Origin: Hippasteria phrygiana
Lineage: Eukaryota; Echinodermata; Asteroidea; Valvatida; Goniasteridae
DNA: 64,000 nucleotides
Assembly: GCA_037893225.1 (NCBI GenBank)
Contig: JAZGUH010000224.1
Span: 496,001-560,000 of the forward strand
Reading direction: 5' to 3'
The position numbers were made by a program, and so were the translations under genes. The notes beneath the pieces were generated by a model, which was given only the letters and a program-made list of their open reading frames with translations, did not search any database and had not been told where the DNA came from. Positions 8,401 to 23,500 of this stretch are shown here, piece by piece. The first letter of the stretch is position 1, and every line of letters starts with the position of its first letter.

Positions 8401-9590
8401 TCAAAATTACTGTATTTGGTTGATATTTCATGCAATTATGAATGAGTAAAGCAAGTCCATACCCCAGGGAATTTGACATGCATGGAGCAATAAATAGACG
8501 GTAATATGTACACAGATGTTGGCCGGAAAGAAAATAAACATTGCGAGGTTTGAATTTTCTCCACAAGTTTTAACTCTAGGAAGCCGCCGATGATTGCAAC
8601 ATGTAGCGCCAGATCTAAGCTATCCATACATGTCAAAATTACTGTATTTGGTTTATATTTCATGCAATTATGAATGAGTAAAGCAAGTCATACCCAAGGG
8701 AATTTGACATGCATGGAGCAATAAATAGACGGTAATATGTACACAGATGTTGGCCGGAAAGAAAATAAACATTGCGAGGTTTGAATTTTCTCCACAAGTT
8801 TTAACTCTAGGAAGCCGCCGATGATTGCAACATGTAGCGCCAGATCTAAGCTATCCATACATGTCAAAATTACTGTATTTGGTTGATATTTCATGCAATT
8901 ATGAATGAGTAGAGCAAGTCCATACCCCAGGGAATTTGACATGCATGGAGCAATAAATAGAAGGTAATATGCACACAGATGTTGGCCGGAAAGAAAATAA
9001 ACATTGCGAGGTTTGAATTTTCTCCACAAGTTTTAACTCTAGGAAGCCGCCGATGATTGCAACATGTAGCGCCAGATCTAAGCTATCCATACATGTCAAA
9101 ATTACTGCATTTGGTTGATATTTCATGCAATTATGAATGAGTAAAGCAAGTCCATACCCCAGGGAATTTGACATGCATGGAGCAATAAATAGACGGTAAC
9201 ATGTACACAGATGTTGGCCGGAAAGAAAATAAACATTGCGAGGTTTGAATTTTCTCCACAATTTTTATCTCTAGGAAGCCGCCGATGATTGCAACATGTA
9301 GCGCCAGATCTAAGCTATCCATACATGTCAAAATTACTGTATTTGGTTTATATTTCATGCAATTATGAATGAGTAAAGCAAGTCCATACCCCAGGGAATT
9401 TGACATGCATGGAGCAATAAATAGACGGTAACATGTACACAGATGTTGGCCGGAAAGGAAATAAACATTGCGAGGTTTGAATTTTCTCCACAAGTTTTAA
9501 CTCTAGGAAGCCGCCGATGATTGCAACATGTAGCGCCAGATCTAAGCTATCCATACATGTCAAAATTACTGTATTTGGTTGATATTTCAT
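5190..9590. repeat. Higher-order repeat of 4 to 7 monomers at the PLE-proximal end
   Basis: Monomer subtypes recur in the same order starting at 5190, 6349, 7277 and 8899, giving spacings of 1159 bp (5 monomers), 928 bp (4) and 1622 bp (7). A diagnostic GGAAAGGAAATAAAC monomer falls in each cycle near 5746, 6905, 8297 and 9456. Varying spacing with constant order points to gain and loss of whole monomers by unequal exchange. Confidence 0.8.
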
Positions 9591-10290
9591 GCAATTATGA
9601 ATGAGTAGAGCAAGTCCATACCCCAGGGAATTTGACAGTCATGGAGCAATAAATAGAAGGTAATATGCACACAGATGTTGGCCGGAAAGAAAATAAACAT
9701 TGCGAGGTTTGAATTTTCTCCACAAGTTTTAACTCTAGGAAGCCGCCGATGATTGCAACATGTAGCGACAGATCTAAGCTATCCATACATGTCAAAATTA
9801 CTGCATTTGGTTGATATTTCATGCAATTATGAATGAGTAAAGCAAGTCCAAACCCCAGGGAATTTGACATGCATGGAGCAATAAATAGACGGTAATATGT
9901 ACACAGATGTTGGCCGGAAAGAAAATAAATATTGCGAGGTTTGAATTTTCTCCACAATTTTTAACTCTAAGAAGCCGCCGATGATTGCAACATGTAGCGC
10001 CAGATGTAAGCTATCCATACATGTCAAAATTACTGTATTTGGTTTATATTTCATGCAATTATGAATGAGTAAAGCAAGTCCATACCCCAGGGAATTTGAC
10101 ATGCATGGAGCAATAAATAGACGGTAACATGTACACAGATGTTGGCCGGAAAGAAAATAAACATTGCGAGGTTTGAATTTTCTCCTCAAGTTTTGACTCT
10201 AGGAAGCCGCCGATGATTGCAACATGTAGCGCCAGATCTAAGCTATCCATACATGTCAAAATTACTGTATTTGGTTGATATTTCATGCAG

Positions 10291-12146
10291 TTATGAATGA
10301 GTAAAGCAAGTCCATACCCCAGGGAATTTGACATGCATGGAGCAATAAATAGACGGTAATATGTACACAGATGTTGGCCGGAAAGAAAATAAACATTGCG
10401 AGGTTTGAATTTTCTCCACAAGTTTTAACTCTAAGAAGCCGCCGATGATTGCAACATGTAGCGCCAGATCTAAGCTATCCATACATGTCAAAATTACTGT
10501 ATTTGGTTGATATTTCATGCAATTATGAATGAGTAGAGCAAGTCCATACCCCAGGGAATTTGACAGTCATGGAGCAATAAATAGAAGGTAATATGCACAC
10601 AGATGTTGGCCGGAAAGAAAATAAACATTGCGAGGTTTGAATTTTCTCCACAAGTTTTAACTCTAGGAAGCCGCCGATGATTGCAACATGTAGCGCCAGA
10701 TCTAAGCTATCCATACATGTCAAAATTACTGCATTTGGTTGATATTTCATGCAATTATGAATGAGTAAAGCAAGTCCATACCCCAGGGAATTTGACATGC
10801 ATGGAGCAATAAATAGACGGTAATATGTACACAGATGTTGGCCGGAAAGAAAATAAACATTGCGAGGTTTGAATTTTCTCCACAAGTTTTAACTCTAGGA
10901 AGCCGCCGATGATTGCAACATGTAGCGCCAGATCTAAGCTATCCATACATGTCAAAATTACTGTATTTGGTTGATATTTCATGTAATTATGAATGAGTAG
11001 AGCAAGTCCATACCCCAGGGAATTTGACATGCATGGAGCAATAAATAGAAGGTAATATGCACACAGATGTTGGCCGGAAAGAAAATAAACATTGCGAGGT
11101 TTGAATTTTCTCCACAAGTTTTAACTCTAGGAAGCCGCCGATGATTGCAACATGTAGCGCCAGATCTAAGCTATCCATACATGTCAAAATTACTGTATTT
11201 GGTTGATATTTCATGCAGTTATGAATGAGTAAAGCAAGTCCATACCCCAGGGAATTTGACATGCATGGAGCAATAAATAGACGGTAATATGTACACAGAT
11301 GTTGGCCGGAAAGAAAATAAACATTGCGAGGTTTGAATTTTCTCCACAAGTTTTAACTCTAAGAAGCCGCCGATGATTGCAACATGTAGCGCCAGATCTA
11401 AGCTATCCATACATGTCAAAATTACTGTATTTGGTTGATATTTCATGCAATTATGAATGAGTAGAGCAAGTCCATACCCCAGGGAATTTGACAGTCATGG
11501 AGCAATAAATAGAAGGTAATATGCACACAGATGTTGGCCGGAAAGAAAATAAACATTGCGAGGTTTGAATTTTCTCCACAAGTTTTAACTCTAGGAAGCC
11601 GCCGATGATTGCAACATGTAGCGCCAGATCTAAGCTATCCATACATGTCAAAATTACTGCATTTGGTTGATATTTCATGCAATTATGAATGAGTAAAGCA
11701 AGTCCATACCCCAGGGAATTTGACATGCATGGAGCAATAAATAGACGGTAATATGTACACAGATGTTGGCCGGAAAGAAAATAAACATTGCGAGGTTTGA
11801 ATTTTCTCCACAAGTTTTAACTCTAGGAAGCCGCCGATGATTGCAACATGTAGCGCCAGATCTAAGCTATCCATACATGTCAAAATTACTGTATTTGGTT
11901 GATATTTCATGTAATTATGAATGAGTAGAGCAAGTCCATACCCCAGGGAATTTGACATGCATGGAGCAATAAATAGAAGGTAATATGCACACAGATGTTG
12001 GCCGGAAAGAAAATAAACATTGCGAGGTTTGAATTTTCTCCACAAGTTTTAACTCTAGGAAGCCGCCGATGATTGCAACATGTAGCGCCAGATCTAAGCT
12101 ATCCATACATGTCAAAATTACTGTATTTGGTTGATATTTCATGCAA
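10291..12146. repeat. Four-monomer higher-order repeat, two copies, 928-bp period
   Basis: Blocks 10291-11218 and 11219-12146 carry the same four subtypes in order, including a monomer with GACAGTCATGG and one with TTTCATGTAATTATG. Rare variants such as TTTCATGCAGTTATG (near 10285 and 11213) are also shared, so the duplication is recent. Confidence 0.8.
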
Positions 12147-15100
12147 TTATGAATGAGTAAAGCAAGTCCATACCCCAGGGAATTTGACATGCATGGAGCA
12201 ATAAATAGACGGTAATATGTACACAGATGTTGGCCGGAAAGAAAATAAACATTGCGAGGTTTGAATTTTCTCCACAAGTTTTAACTCTAGGAAGCCGCCG
12301 ATGATTGCAACATGTAGCGCCAGATCTAAGCTATCCATACATGTCAAAATTACTGTATTTGGTTTATATTTCATGCAATTATGAATGAGTAAAGCAAGTC
12401 ATACCCCAGGGAATTTGACATGCATGGAGCAATAAATAGACGGTAATATGTACACAGATGTTGGCCGGAAAGAAAATAAACATTGCGAGGTTTGAATTTT
12501 CTCCACAAGTTTTAACTCTAAGAAGCCGCCGATGATTGCAACATGTAGCGCCAGATCTAAGCTATCCATACATGTCAAAATTACTGTATTTGGTTGATAT
12601 TTCATGCAATTATGAATGAGTAAAGCAAGTCCATACCCCAGGGAATTTGACATGCATGGAGCAATAAATAGACGGTAACATGTACACAGATGTTGGCCGG
12701 AAAGAAAATAAACATTGCGAGGTTTGAATTTTCTCCACAATTTTTATCTCTAGGAAGCCGCCGATGATTGCAACATGTAGCGCCAGATCTAAGCTATCCA
12801 TACATGTCAAAATTACTGTATTTGGTTTATATTTCATGCAATTATGAATGAGTAAAGCAAGTCATACCCCAGGGAATTTGACATGCATGGAGCAATAAAT
12901 AGACGGTAACATGTACACAGATGTTGGCCGGAAAGAAAATAAACATTGCGAGGTTTGAATTTTCTCCACAAGTTTTAACTCTAGGAAGCCGCCGATGATT
13001 GCAACATGTAGCGCCAGATCTAAGCTATCCATACATGTCAAAATTACTGTATTTGGTTGATATTTCATGCAATTATGAATGAGTAAAGCAAGTCCATACC
13101 CCAGGGAATTTGACATGCATGGAGCAATAAATAGACGGTAATATGTACACAGATGTTGGCCGGAAAGAAAATAAACATTGCGAGGTTTGAATTTTCTCCA
13201 CAAGTTTTAACTCTAAGAAGCCGCCGATGATTGCAACATGTAGCGCCAGATCTAAGCTATCCATACATGTCAAAATTACTGTATTTGGTTGATATTTCAT
13301 GCAATTATGAATGAGTAGAGCAAGTCCATACCCCAGGGAATTTGACAGTCATGGAGCAATAAATAGAAGGTAATATGCACACAGATGTTGGCCGGAAAGA
13401 AAATAAACATTGCGAGGTTTGAATTTTCTCCACAAGTTTTAACTCTAGGAAGCCGCCGATGATTGCAACATGTAGCGCCAGATCTAAGCTATCCATACAT
13501 GTCAAAATTACTGCATTTGGTTGATATTTCATGCAATTATGAATGAGTAAAGCAAGTCCATACCCCAGGGAATTTGACATGCATGGAGCAATAAATAGAC
13601 GGTAACATGTACACAGATGTTGGCCGGAAAGAAAATAAACATTGCGAGGTTTGAATTTTCTCCACAATTTTTATCTCTAGGAAGCCGCCGATGATTGCAA
13701 CATGTAGCGCCAGATCTAAGCTATCCATACATGTCAAAATTACTGTATTTGGTTTATATTTCATGCAATTATGAATGAGAAAAGCAAGTCATACCCCAGG
13801 GAATTTGACATGCATGGAGCAATAAATAGACGGTAATATGTACACAGATGTTGGCCGGAAAGAAAATAAACATTGCGAGGTTTGAATTTTCTCCACAAGT
13901 TTTAACTCTAAGAAGCCGCCGATGATTGCTACATGTTGCGCCAGATCTAAGCTATCCATACATGTCAAAATTACTGCATTTGGTTGATATTTCATGCAAT
14001 TATGAATGAGTAAAGCAAGTCATACTCCAGGGAATTTGACATGCATGGAGCAATAAATAGACGGTAATATGTACACAGATGTTGGCCGGAAAGAAAATAA
14101 ACATTGCGAGGTTTGAATTTTCTCCACAAGTTTTAACTCTAAGAAGCCGCCGATGATTGCAACATGTAGCGCCAGATCTAAGCTATCCATACATGTCAAA
14201 ATTACTGCATTTGGTTGATATTTCATGCAATTATGAATGAATAAAGCAAGTCCATACCCCAGGGAATTTGACGTGCATGGAGCAATAAATAGACGGTAAT
14301 ATGCACACAGATGTTGGCCGGAAAGAAAATAAACATTGCGAGGTTTGAATTTTCTCCACAAGTTTTAACTCTAGGAAGCCGCCGATGATTGCAACATGTA
14401 GCGCCAGATCTAAGCTATCCATACATGTCAAAATTACTGCATTTGGTTGATATTTCATGCAATTATGAATGAGTAAAGCAAGTCCATACCCCAGGGAATT
14501 TGACATGCATGGAGCAATAAATAGACGGTAATATGTACACAGATGTTGGCCGGAAAGAAAATAAACATTGCGAGGTTTGAATTTTCTCCACAAGTTTTAA
14601 CTCTAGGAAGCCGCCGATGATTGCAACATGTAGCGCCAGATCTAAGCTATCCATACATGTCAAAATTACTGTATTTGGTTTATATTTCATGCAATTATGA
14701 ATGAGTAAAGCAAGTCATACCCCAGGGAATTTGACATGCATGGAGCAATAAATAGACGGTAATATGTACACAGATGTTGGCCGGAAAGAAAATAAACATT
14801 GCGAGGTTTGAATTTTCTCCACAAGTTTTAACTCTAAGAAGCCGCCGATGATTGCAACATGTAGCGCCAGATCTAAGCTATCCATACATGTCAAAATTAC
14901 TGTATTTGGTTGATATTTCATGCAATTATGAATGAGTAAAGCAATTCCATACCCCAGGGAATTTGACATGCATGGAGCAATAAATAGACGGTAACATGTA
15001 CACAGATGTTGGCCGGAAAGAAAATAAACATTGCGAGGTTTGAATTTTCTCCACAAGTTTTAACTCTAGGAAGCCGCCGATGATTACAACATGTAGCGCC

Positions 15101-15176
15101 AGATCTAAGCTATCCATACATGCAAAATTACTGTATTTGGTTTATATTTCATGCAATTATGAATGAGAAAAGCAAG

Positions 15177-18100
15177 TCATACCCCAGGGAATTTGACATG
15201 CATGGAGCAATAAATAGACGGTAATATGTACACAGATGTTGGCCGGAAAGAAAATAAACATTGCGAGGTTTGAATTTTCTCCACAAGTTTTAACTCTAAG
15301 AAGCCGCCGATGATTGCTACATGTTGCGCCAGATCTAAGCTATCCATACATGTCAAAATTACTGCATTTGGTTGATATTTCATGCAATTATGAATGAGTA
15401 AAGCAAGTCATACCCCAGGGAATTTGACATGCATGGAGCAATAAATAGACGGTAATATGTACACAGATGTTGGCCGGAAAGAAAATAAACATTGCGAGGT
15501 TTGAATTTTCTCCACAAGTTTTAACTCTAAGAAGCCGCCGATGATTGCAACATGTAGCGCCAGATCTAAGCTATCCATACATGTCAAAATTACTGCATTT
15601 GGTTGATATTTCATGCAATTATGAATGAATAAAGCAAGTCCATACCCCAGGGAATTTGACGTGCATGGAGCAATAAATAGACGGTAATATGCACACAGAT
15701 GTTGGCCGGAAAGAAAATAAACATTGCGAGGTTTGAATTTTCTCCACAAGTTTTAACTCTAGGAAGCCGCCGATGATTGCAACATGTAGCGCCAGATCTA
15801 AGCTATCCATACATGTCAAAATTACTGCATTTGGTTGATATTTCATGCAATTATGAATGAGTAAAGCAAGTCCATACCCCAGGGAATTTGACATGCATGG
15901 AGCAATAAATAGACGGTAATATGTACACAGATGTTGGCCGGAAAGAAAATAAACATTGCGAGGTTTGAATTTTCTCCACAAGTTTTAACTCTAAGAAGCC
16001 GCCGATGATTGCAACATGTAGCGCCAGATCTAAGCTATCCATACATGTCAAAATTACTGCATTTGGTTTATATTTCATGCAATTATGAATGAGTAAAGCA
16101 AGTCCATACCCCAGGGAATTTGACATGCATGGAGCAATAAATAGACGGTAACATGTACACAGATGTTGGCCGGAAAGAAAATTAACATTGCGAGGTTTGA
16201 ATTTTCTCCACAAGTTTTAACTCTAGGAAGCCGCCGATGATTGCAACATGTAGCGCCAGATCTAAGCTATCCATACATGTCAAAATTACTGTATTTGGTT
16301 GATATTTCATGCAATTATGAATGAGTAAAGCAAGTCCATACCCCAGGGAATTTGACATGCATGGAGCAATAAATAGACGGTAATATGTACACAGATGTTG
16401 GCCGGAAAGAAAATAAACATTGCGAGGTTTGAATTTTCTCCACAAGTTTTAACTCTAGGAAGCCGCCGATGATTGCAACATGTAGCGCCAGATCTAAGCT
16501 ATCCATACATGTCAAAATTACTGTATTTGGTTTATATTTCATGCAATTATGAATGAGTAAAGCAAGTCATACCCCAGGGAATTTGACATGCATGGAGCAA
16601 TAAATAGACGGTAATATGTACACAGATGTTGGCCGGAAAGAAAATAAACATTGCGAGGTTTGAATTTTCTCCACAAGTTTTAACTCTAAGAAGCCGCCGA
16701 TGATTGCAACATATAGCGCCAGATCTAAGCTATCCATACATGTCAAAATTACTGTATTTGGTTGATATTTCATGCAATTATGAATGAGTAAAGCAATTCC
16801 ATACCCCAGGGAATTTGACATGCATGGAGCAATAAATAGACGGTAACATGTACACAGATGTTGGCCGGAAAGAAAATAAACATTGCGAGGTTTGAATTTT
16901 CTCCACAAGTTTTAACTCTAGGAAGCCGCCGATGATTACAACATGTAGCGCCAGATCTAAGCTATCCATACATGCAAAATTACTGTATTTGGTTTATATT
17001 TCATGCAATTATGAATGAGAAAAGCAAGTCATACCCCAGGGAATTTGACATGCATGGAGCAATAAATAGACGGTAATATGTACACAGATGTTGGCCGGAA
17101 AGAAAATAAACATTGCGAGGTTTGAATTTTCTCCACAAGTTTTAACTCTAAGAAGCCGCCGATGATTGCAACATGTAGCGCCAGATCTAAGCTATCCATA
17201 CATGTCAAAATTACTGCATTTGGTTGATATTTCATGCAATTATGAATGAATAAAGCAAGTCCATACCCCAGGGAATTTGACGTGCATGGAGCAATAAATA
17301 GACGGTAATATGCACACAGATGTTGGCCGGAAAGAAAATAAACATTGCGAGGTTTGAATTTTCTCCACAAGTTTTAACTCTAGGAAGCCGCCGATGATTG
17401 CAACATGTAGCGCCAGATCTAAGCTATCCATACATGTCAAAATTACTGTATTTGGTTTATATTTCATGCAATTATGAATGAGTAAAGCAAGTCATACCCC
17501 AGGGAATTTGACATGCATGGAGCAATAAATAGACGGTAATATGTACACAGATGTTGGCCGGAAAGAAAATAAACATTGCGAGGTTTGAATTTTCTCCACA
17601 AGTTTTAACTCTAAGAAGCCGCCGATGATTGCAACATGTAGCGCCAGATCTAAGCTATCCATACATGTCAAAATTACTGTATTTGGTTGATATTTCATGC
17701 AATTATGAATGAGTAAAGCAATTCCATACCCCAGGGAATTTGACATGCATGGAGCAATAAATAGACGGTAACATGTACACAGATGTTGGCCGGAAAGAAA
17801 ATAAACATTGCGAGGTTTGAATTTTCTCCACAAGTTTTAACTCTAGGAAGCCGCCGATGATTACAACATGTAGCGCCAGATCTAAGCTATCCATACATGC
17901 AAAATTACTGTATTTGGTTTATATTTCATGCAATTATGAATGAGAAAAGCAAGTCATACCCCAGGGAATTTGACATGCATGGAGCAATAAATAGACGGTA
18001 ATATGTACACAGATGTTGGCCGGAAAGAAAATAAACATTGCGAGGTTTGAATTTTCTCCACAAGTTTTAACTCTAAGAAGCCGCCGATGATTGCTACATG

Positions 18101-20230
18101 TTGCGCCAGATCTAAGCTATCCATACATGTCAAAATTACTGCATTTGGTTGATATTTCATGCAATTATGAATGAGTAAAGCAAGTCATACCCCAGGGAAT
18201 TTGACATGCATGGAGCAATAAATAGACGGTAATATGTACACAGATGTTGGCCGGAAAGAAAATAAACATTGCGAGGTTTGAATTTTCTCCACAAGTTTTA
18301 ACTCTAAGAAGCCGCCGATGATTGCAACATGTAGCGCCAGATCTAAGCTATCCATACATGTCAAAATTACTGCATTTGGTTGATATTTCATGCAATTATG
18401 AATGAATAAAGCAAGTCCATACCCCAGGGAATTTGACGTGCATGGAGCAATAAATAGACGGTAATATGCACACAGATGTTGGCCGGAAAGAAAATAAACA
18501 TTGCGAGGTTTGAATTTTCTCCACAAGTTTTAACTCTAGGAAGCCGCCGATGATTGCAACATGTAGCGCCAGATCTAAGCTATCCATACATGTCAAAATT
18601 ACTGCATTTGGTTGATATTTCATGCAATTATGAATGAGTAAAGCAAGTCCATACCCCAGGGAATTTGACATGCATGGAGCAATAAATAGACGGTAATATG
18701 TACACAGATGTTGGCCGGAAAGAAAATAAACATTGCGAGGTTTGAATTTTCTCCACAAGTTTTAACTCTAAGAAGCCGCCGATGATTGCAACATGTAGCG
18801 CCAGATCTAAGCTATCCATACATGTCAAAATTACTGCATTTGGTTTATATTTCATGCAATTATGAATGAGTAAAGCAAGTCCATACCCCAGGGAATTTGA
18901 CATGCATGGAGCAATAAATAGACGGTAACATGTACACAGATGTTGGCCGGAAAGAAAATAAACATTGCGAGGTTTGAATTTTCTCCACAAGTTTTAACTC
19001 TAGGAAGCCGCCGATGATTGCAACATGTAGCGCCAGATCTAAGCTATCCATACATGTCAAAATTACTGTATTTGGTTGATATTTCATGCAATTATGAATG
19101 AGTAAAGCAAGTCCATACCCCAGGGAATTTGACATGCATGGAGCAATAAATAGACGGTAATATGTACACAGATGTTGGCCGGAAAGAAAATAAACATTGC
19201 GAGGTTTGAATTTTCTCCACAAGTTTTAACTCTAGGAAGCCGCCGATGATTGCAACATGTAGCGCCAGATCTAAGCTATCCATACATGTCAAAATTACTG
19301 TATTTGGTTTATATTTCATGCAATTATGAATGAGTAAAGCAAGTCATACCCCAGGGAATTTGACATGCATGGAGCAATAAATAGACGGTAATATGTACAC
19401 AGATGTTGGCCGGAAAGAAAATAAACATTGCGAGGTTTGAATTTTCTCCACAAGTTTTAACTCTAAGAAGCCGCCGATGATTGCAACATGTAGCGCCAGA
19501 TCTAAGCTATCCATACATGTCAAAATTACTGTATTTGGTTGATATTTCATGCAATTATGAATGAGTAAAGCAATTCCATACCCCAGGGAATTTGACATGC
19601 ATGGAGCAATAAATAGACGGTAACATGTACACAGATGTTGGCCGGAAAGAAAATAAACATTGCGAGGTTTGAATTTTCTCCACAAGTTTTAACTCTAGGA
19701 AGCCGCCGATGATTACAACATGTAGCGCCAGATCTAAGCTATCCATACATGCAAAATTACTGTATTTGGTTTATATTTCATGCAATTATGAATGAGAAAA
19801 GCAAGTCATACCCCAGGGAATTTGACATGCATGGAGCAATAAATAGACGGTAATATGTACACAGATGTTGGCCGGAAAGAAAATAAACATTGCGAGGTTT
19901 GAATTTTCTCCACAAGTTTTAACTCTAAGAAGCCGCCGATGATTGCAACATGTAGCGCCAGATCTAAGCTATCCATACATGTCAAAATTACTGCATTTGG
20001 TTGATATTTCATGCAATTATGAATGAATAAAGCAAGTCCATACCCCAGGGAATTTGACGTGCATGGAGCAATAAATAGACGGTAATATGCACACAGATGT
20101 TGGCCGGAAAGAAAATAAACATTGCGAGGTTTGAATTTTCTCCACAAGTTTTAACTCTAGGAAGCCGCCGATGATTGCAACATGTAGCGCCAGATCTAAG
20201 CTATCCATACATGTCAAAATTACTGCATTT
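15177..20230. repeat. Twelve-monomer higher-order repeat, two copies, 2777-bp offset
   Basis: Positions 15177 to about 17450 match 17954 to about 20230 at a constant offset of 2777 bp through ten or so diagnostic monomers (GATTGCTACATGTTGCGCC, GCAATTCCATACC, GATTACAACATG and others). After about 17.45 kb the offset becomes 3009 bp, one monomer more, so one copy gained or lost a monomer. An earlier 1388-bp (six-monomer) repetition links 13789-14600 with 15177-15990. Confidence 0.78.
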
Positions 20231-20500
20231 GGTTGATATTTCATGCAATTATGAATGAGTAAAGCAAGTCCATACCCCAGGGAATTTGACATGCATGGAG
20301 CAATAAATAGACGGTAATATGTACACAGATGTTGGCCGGAAAGAAAATAAACATTGCGAGGTTTGAATTTTCTCCACAAGTTTTAACTCTAAGAAGCCGC
20401 CGATGATTGCAACATGTAGCGCCAGATCTAAGCTATCCATACATGTCAAAATTACTGTATTTGGTTTATATTTCATGCAATTATGAATGAGTAAAGCAAG

Positions 20501-23500
20501 TCATACCCCAGGGAATTTGACATGCATGGAGCAATAAATAGACGGTAATATGTACACAGATGTTGGCCGGAAAGAAAATAAACATTGCGAGGTTTGAATT
20601 TTCTCCACAAGTTTTAACTCTAAGAAGCCGCCGATGATTGCAACATGTAGCGCCAGATCTAAGCTATCCATACATGTCAAAATTACTGTATTTGGTTGAT
20701 ATTTCATGCAATTATGAATGAGTAAAGCAATTCCATACCCCAGGGAATTTGACATGCATGGAGCAATAAATAGACGGTAACATGTACACAGATGTTGGCC
20801 GGAAAGAAAATAAACATTGCGAGGTTTGAATTTTCTCCACAAGTTTTAACTCTAGGAAGCCGCCGATGATTACAACATGTAGCGCCAGATCTAAGCTATC
20901 CATACATGCAAAATTACTGTATTTGGTTTATATTTCATGCAATTATGAATGAGTAAAGCAAGTCCATACCCCAGGGAATTTGACATGCATGGAGCAATAA
21001 ATAGACGGTAACATGTACACAGATGTTGGCCGGAAAGAAAATAAACATTGCGAGGTTTGAATTTTCTCCACAAGTTTTAACTCTAGGAAGCCGCCGATGA
21101 TTGCAACATGTAGCGCCAGATCTAAGCTATCCATACATGTCAAAATTACTGCATTTGGTTGATATTTCATGCAATTATGAATGAGTAAAGCAAGTCCATA
21201 CCCCAGGGAATTTGACATGCATGGAGCAATAAATAGACGGTAACATGTACACAGATGTTGGCCGGAAAGAAAATAAACATTGCGAGGTTTGAATTTTCTC
21301 CACAATTTTTATCTCTAGGAAGCCGCCGATGATTGCAACATGTAGCGCCAGATCTAAGCTATCCATACATGTCAAAATTACTGTATTTGGTTTATATTTC
21401 ATGCAATTATGAATGAGTAAAGCAAGTCATACCCCAGGGAATTTGACATGCATGGAGCAATAAATAGACGGTAATATGTACACAGATGTTGGCCGGAAAG
21501 AAAATAAACATTGCGAGGTTTGAATTTTCTCCACAAGTTTTAACTCTAAGAAGCCGCCGATGATTGCAACATGTAGCGCCAGATCTAAGCTATCCATACA
21601 TGTCAAAATTACTGCATTTGGTTGATATTTCATGCAATTATGAATGAATAAAGCAAGTCCATACCCCAGGGAATTTGACGTGCATGGAGCAATAAATAGA
21701 CGGTAATATGCACACAGATGTTGGCCGGAAAGAAAATAAACATTGCGAGGTTTGAATTTTCTCCACAAGTTTTAACTCTAAGAAGCCGCCGATATGATTG
21801 CAACATGTAGCGCCAGATCTAAGCTATCCATACATGTCAAAATTACTGCATTTGGTTGATATTTCATGCAATTATGAATGAATAAAGCAAGTCCATACCC
21901 CAGGGAATTTGACGTGCATGGAGCAATAAATAGACGGTAATATGCACACAGATGTTGGCCGGAAAGAAAATAAACATTGCGAGGTTTGAATTTTCTCCAC
22001 AAGTTTTAACTCTAGGAAGCCGCCGATGATTGCAACATGTAGCGCCAGATCTAAGCTATCCATACATGTCAAAATTACTGCATTTGGTTGATATTTCATG
22101 CAATTATGAATGAGTAAAGCAAGTCCATACCCCAGGGAATTTGACATGCATGGAGCAATAAATAGACGGTAACATGTACACAGATGTTGGCCGGAAAGAA
22201 AATAAACATTGCGAGGTTTGAATTTTCTCCACAAGTTTTAACTCTAAGAAGCCGCCGATGATTGCTACATGTTGCGCCAGATCTAAGCTATCCATACATG
22301 TCAAAATTACTGCATTTGGTTGATATTTCATGCAATTATGAATGAGTAAAGCAAGTAATACCCCAGGGAATTTGACATGCATGGAGCAATAAATAGACGG
22401 TAATATGTACACAGATGTTGGCCGGAAAGAAAATAAACATTGCGAGGTTTGAATTTTCTCCACAAGTTTTAACTCTAAGAAGCCGCCGATGATTGCAACA
22501 TGTAGCGCCAGATCTAAGCTATCCATACATGTCAAAATTACTGCATTTGGTTGATATTTCATGCAATTATGAATGAATAAAGCAAGTCCATACCCCAGGG
22601 AATTTGACGTGCATGGAGCAATAAATAGACGGTAATATGCACACAGATGTTGGCCGGAAAGAAAATAAACATTGCGAGGTTTGAATTTTCTCCACAAGTT
22701 TTAACTCTAGGAAGCCGCCGATGATTGCAACATGTAGCGCCAGATCTAAGCTATCCATACATGTCAAAATTACTGCATTTGGTTGATATTTCATGCAATT
22801 ATGAATGAGTAAAGCAAGTCCATACCCCAGGGAATTTGACATGCATGGAGCAATAAATAGACGGTAATATGTACACAGATGTTGGCCGGAAAGAAAATAA
22901 ACATTGCGAGGTTTGAATTTTCTCCACAAGTTTTAACTCTAAGAAGCCGCCGATGATTGCAACATGTAGCGCCAGATCTAAGCTATCCATACATGTCAAA
23001 ATTACTGTATTTGGTTTATATTTCATGCAATTATGAATGAGTAAAGCAAGTCATACCCCAGGGAATTTGACATGCATGGAGCAATAAATAGACGGTAATA
23101 TGTACACAGATGTTGGCCGGAAAGAAAATAAACATTGCGAGGTTTGAATTTTCTCCACAAGTTTTAACTCTAAGAAGCCGCCGATGATTGCAACATGTAG
23201 CGCCAGATCTAAGCTATCCATACATGTCAAAATTACTGTATTTGGTTGATATTTCATGCAATTATGAATGAGTAAAGCAATTCCATACCCCAGGGAATTT
23301 GACATGCATGGAGCAATAAATAGACGGTAACATGTACACAGATGTTGGCCGGAAAGAAAATAAACATTGCGAGGTTTGAATTTTCTCCACAAGTTTTAAC
23401 TCTAGGAAGCCGCCGATGATTACAACATGTAGCGCCAGATCTAAGCTATCCATACATGCAAAATTACTGTATTTGGTTTATATTTCATGCAATTATGAAT

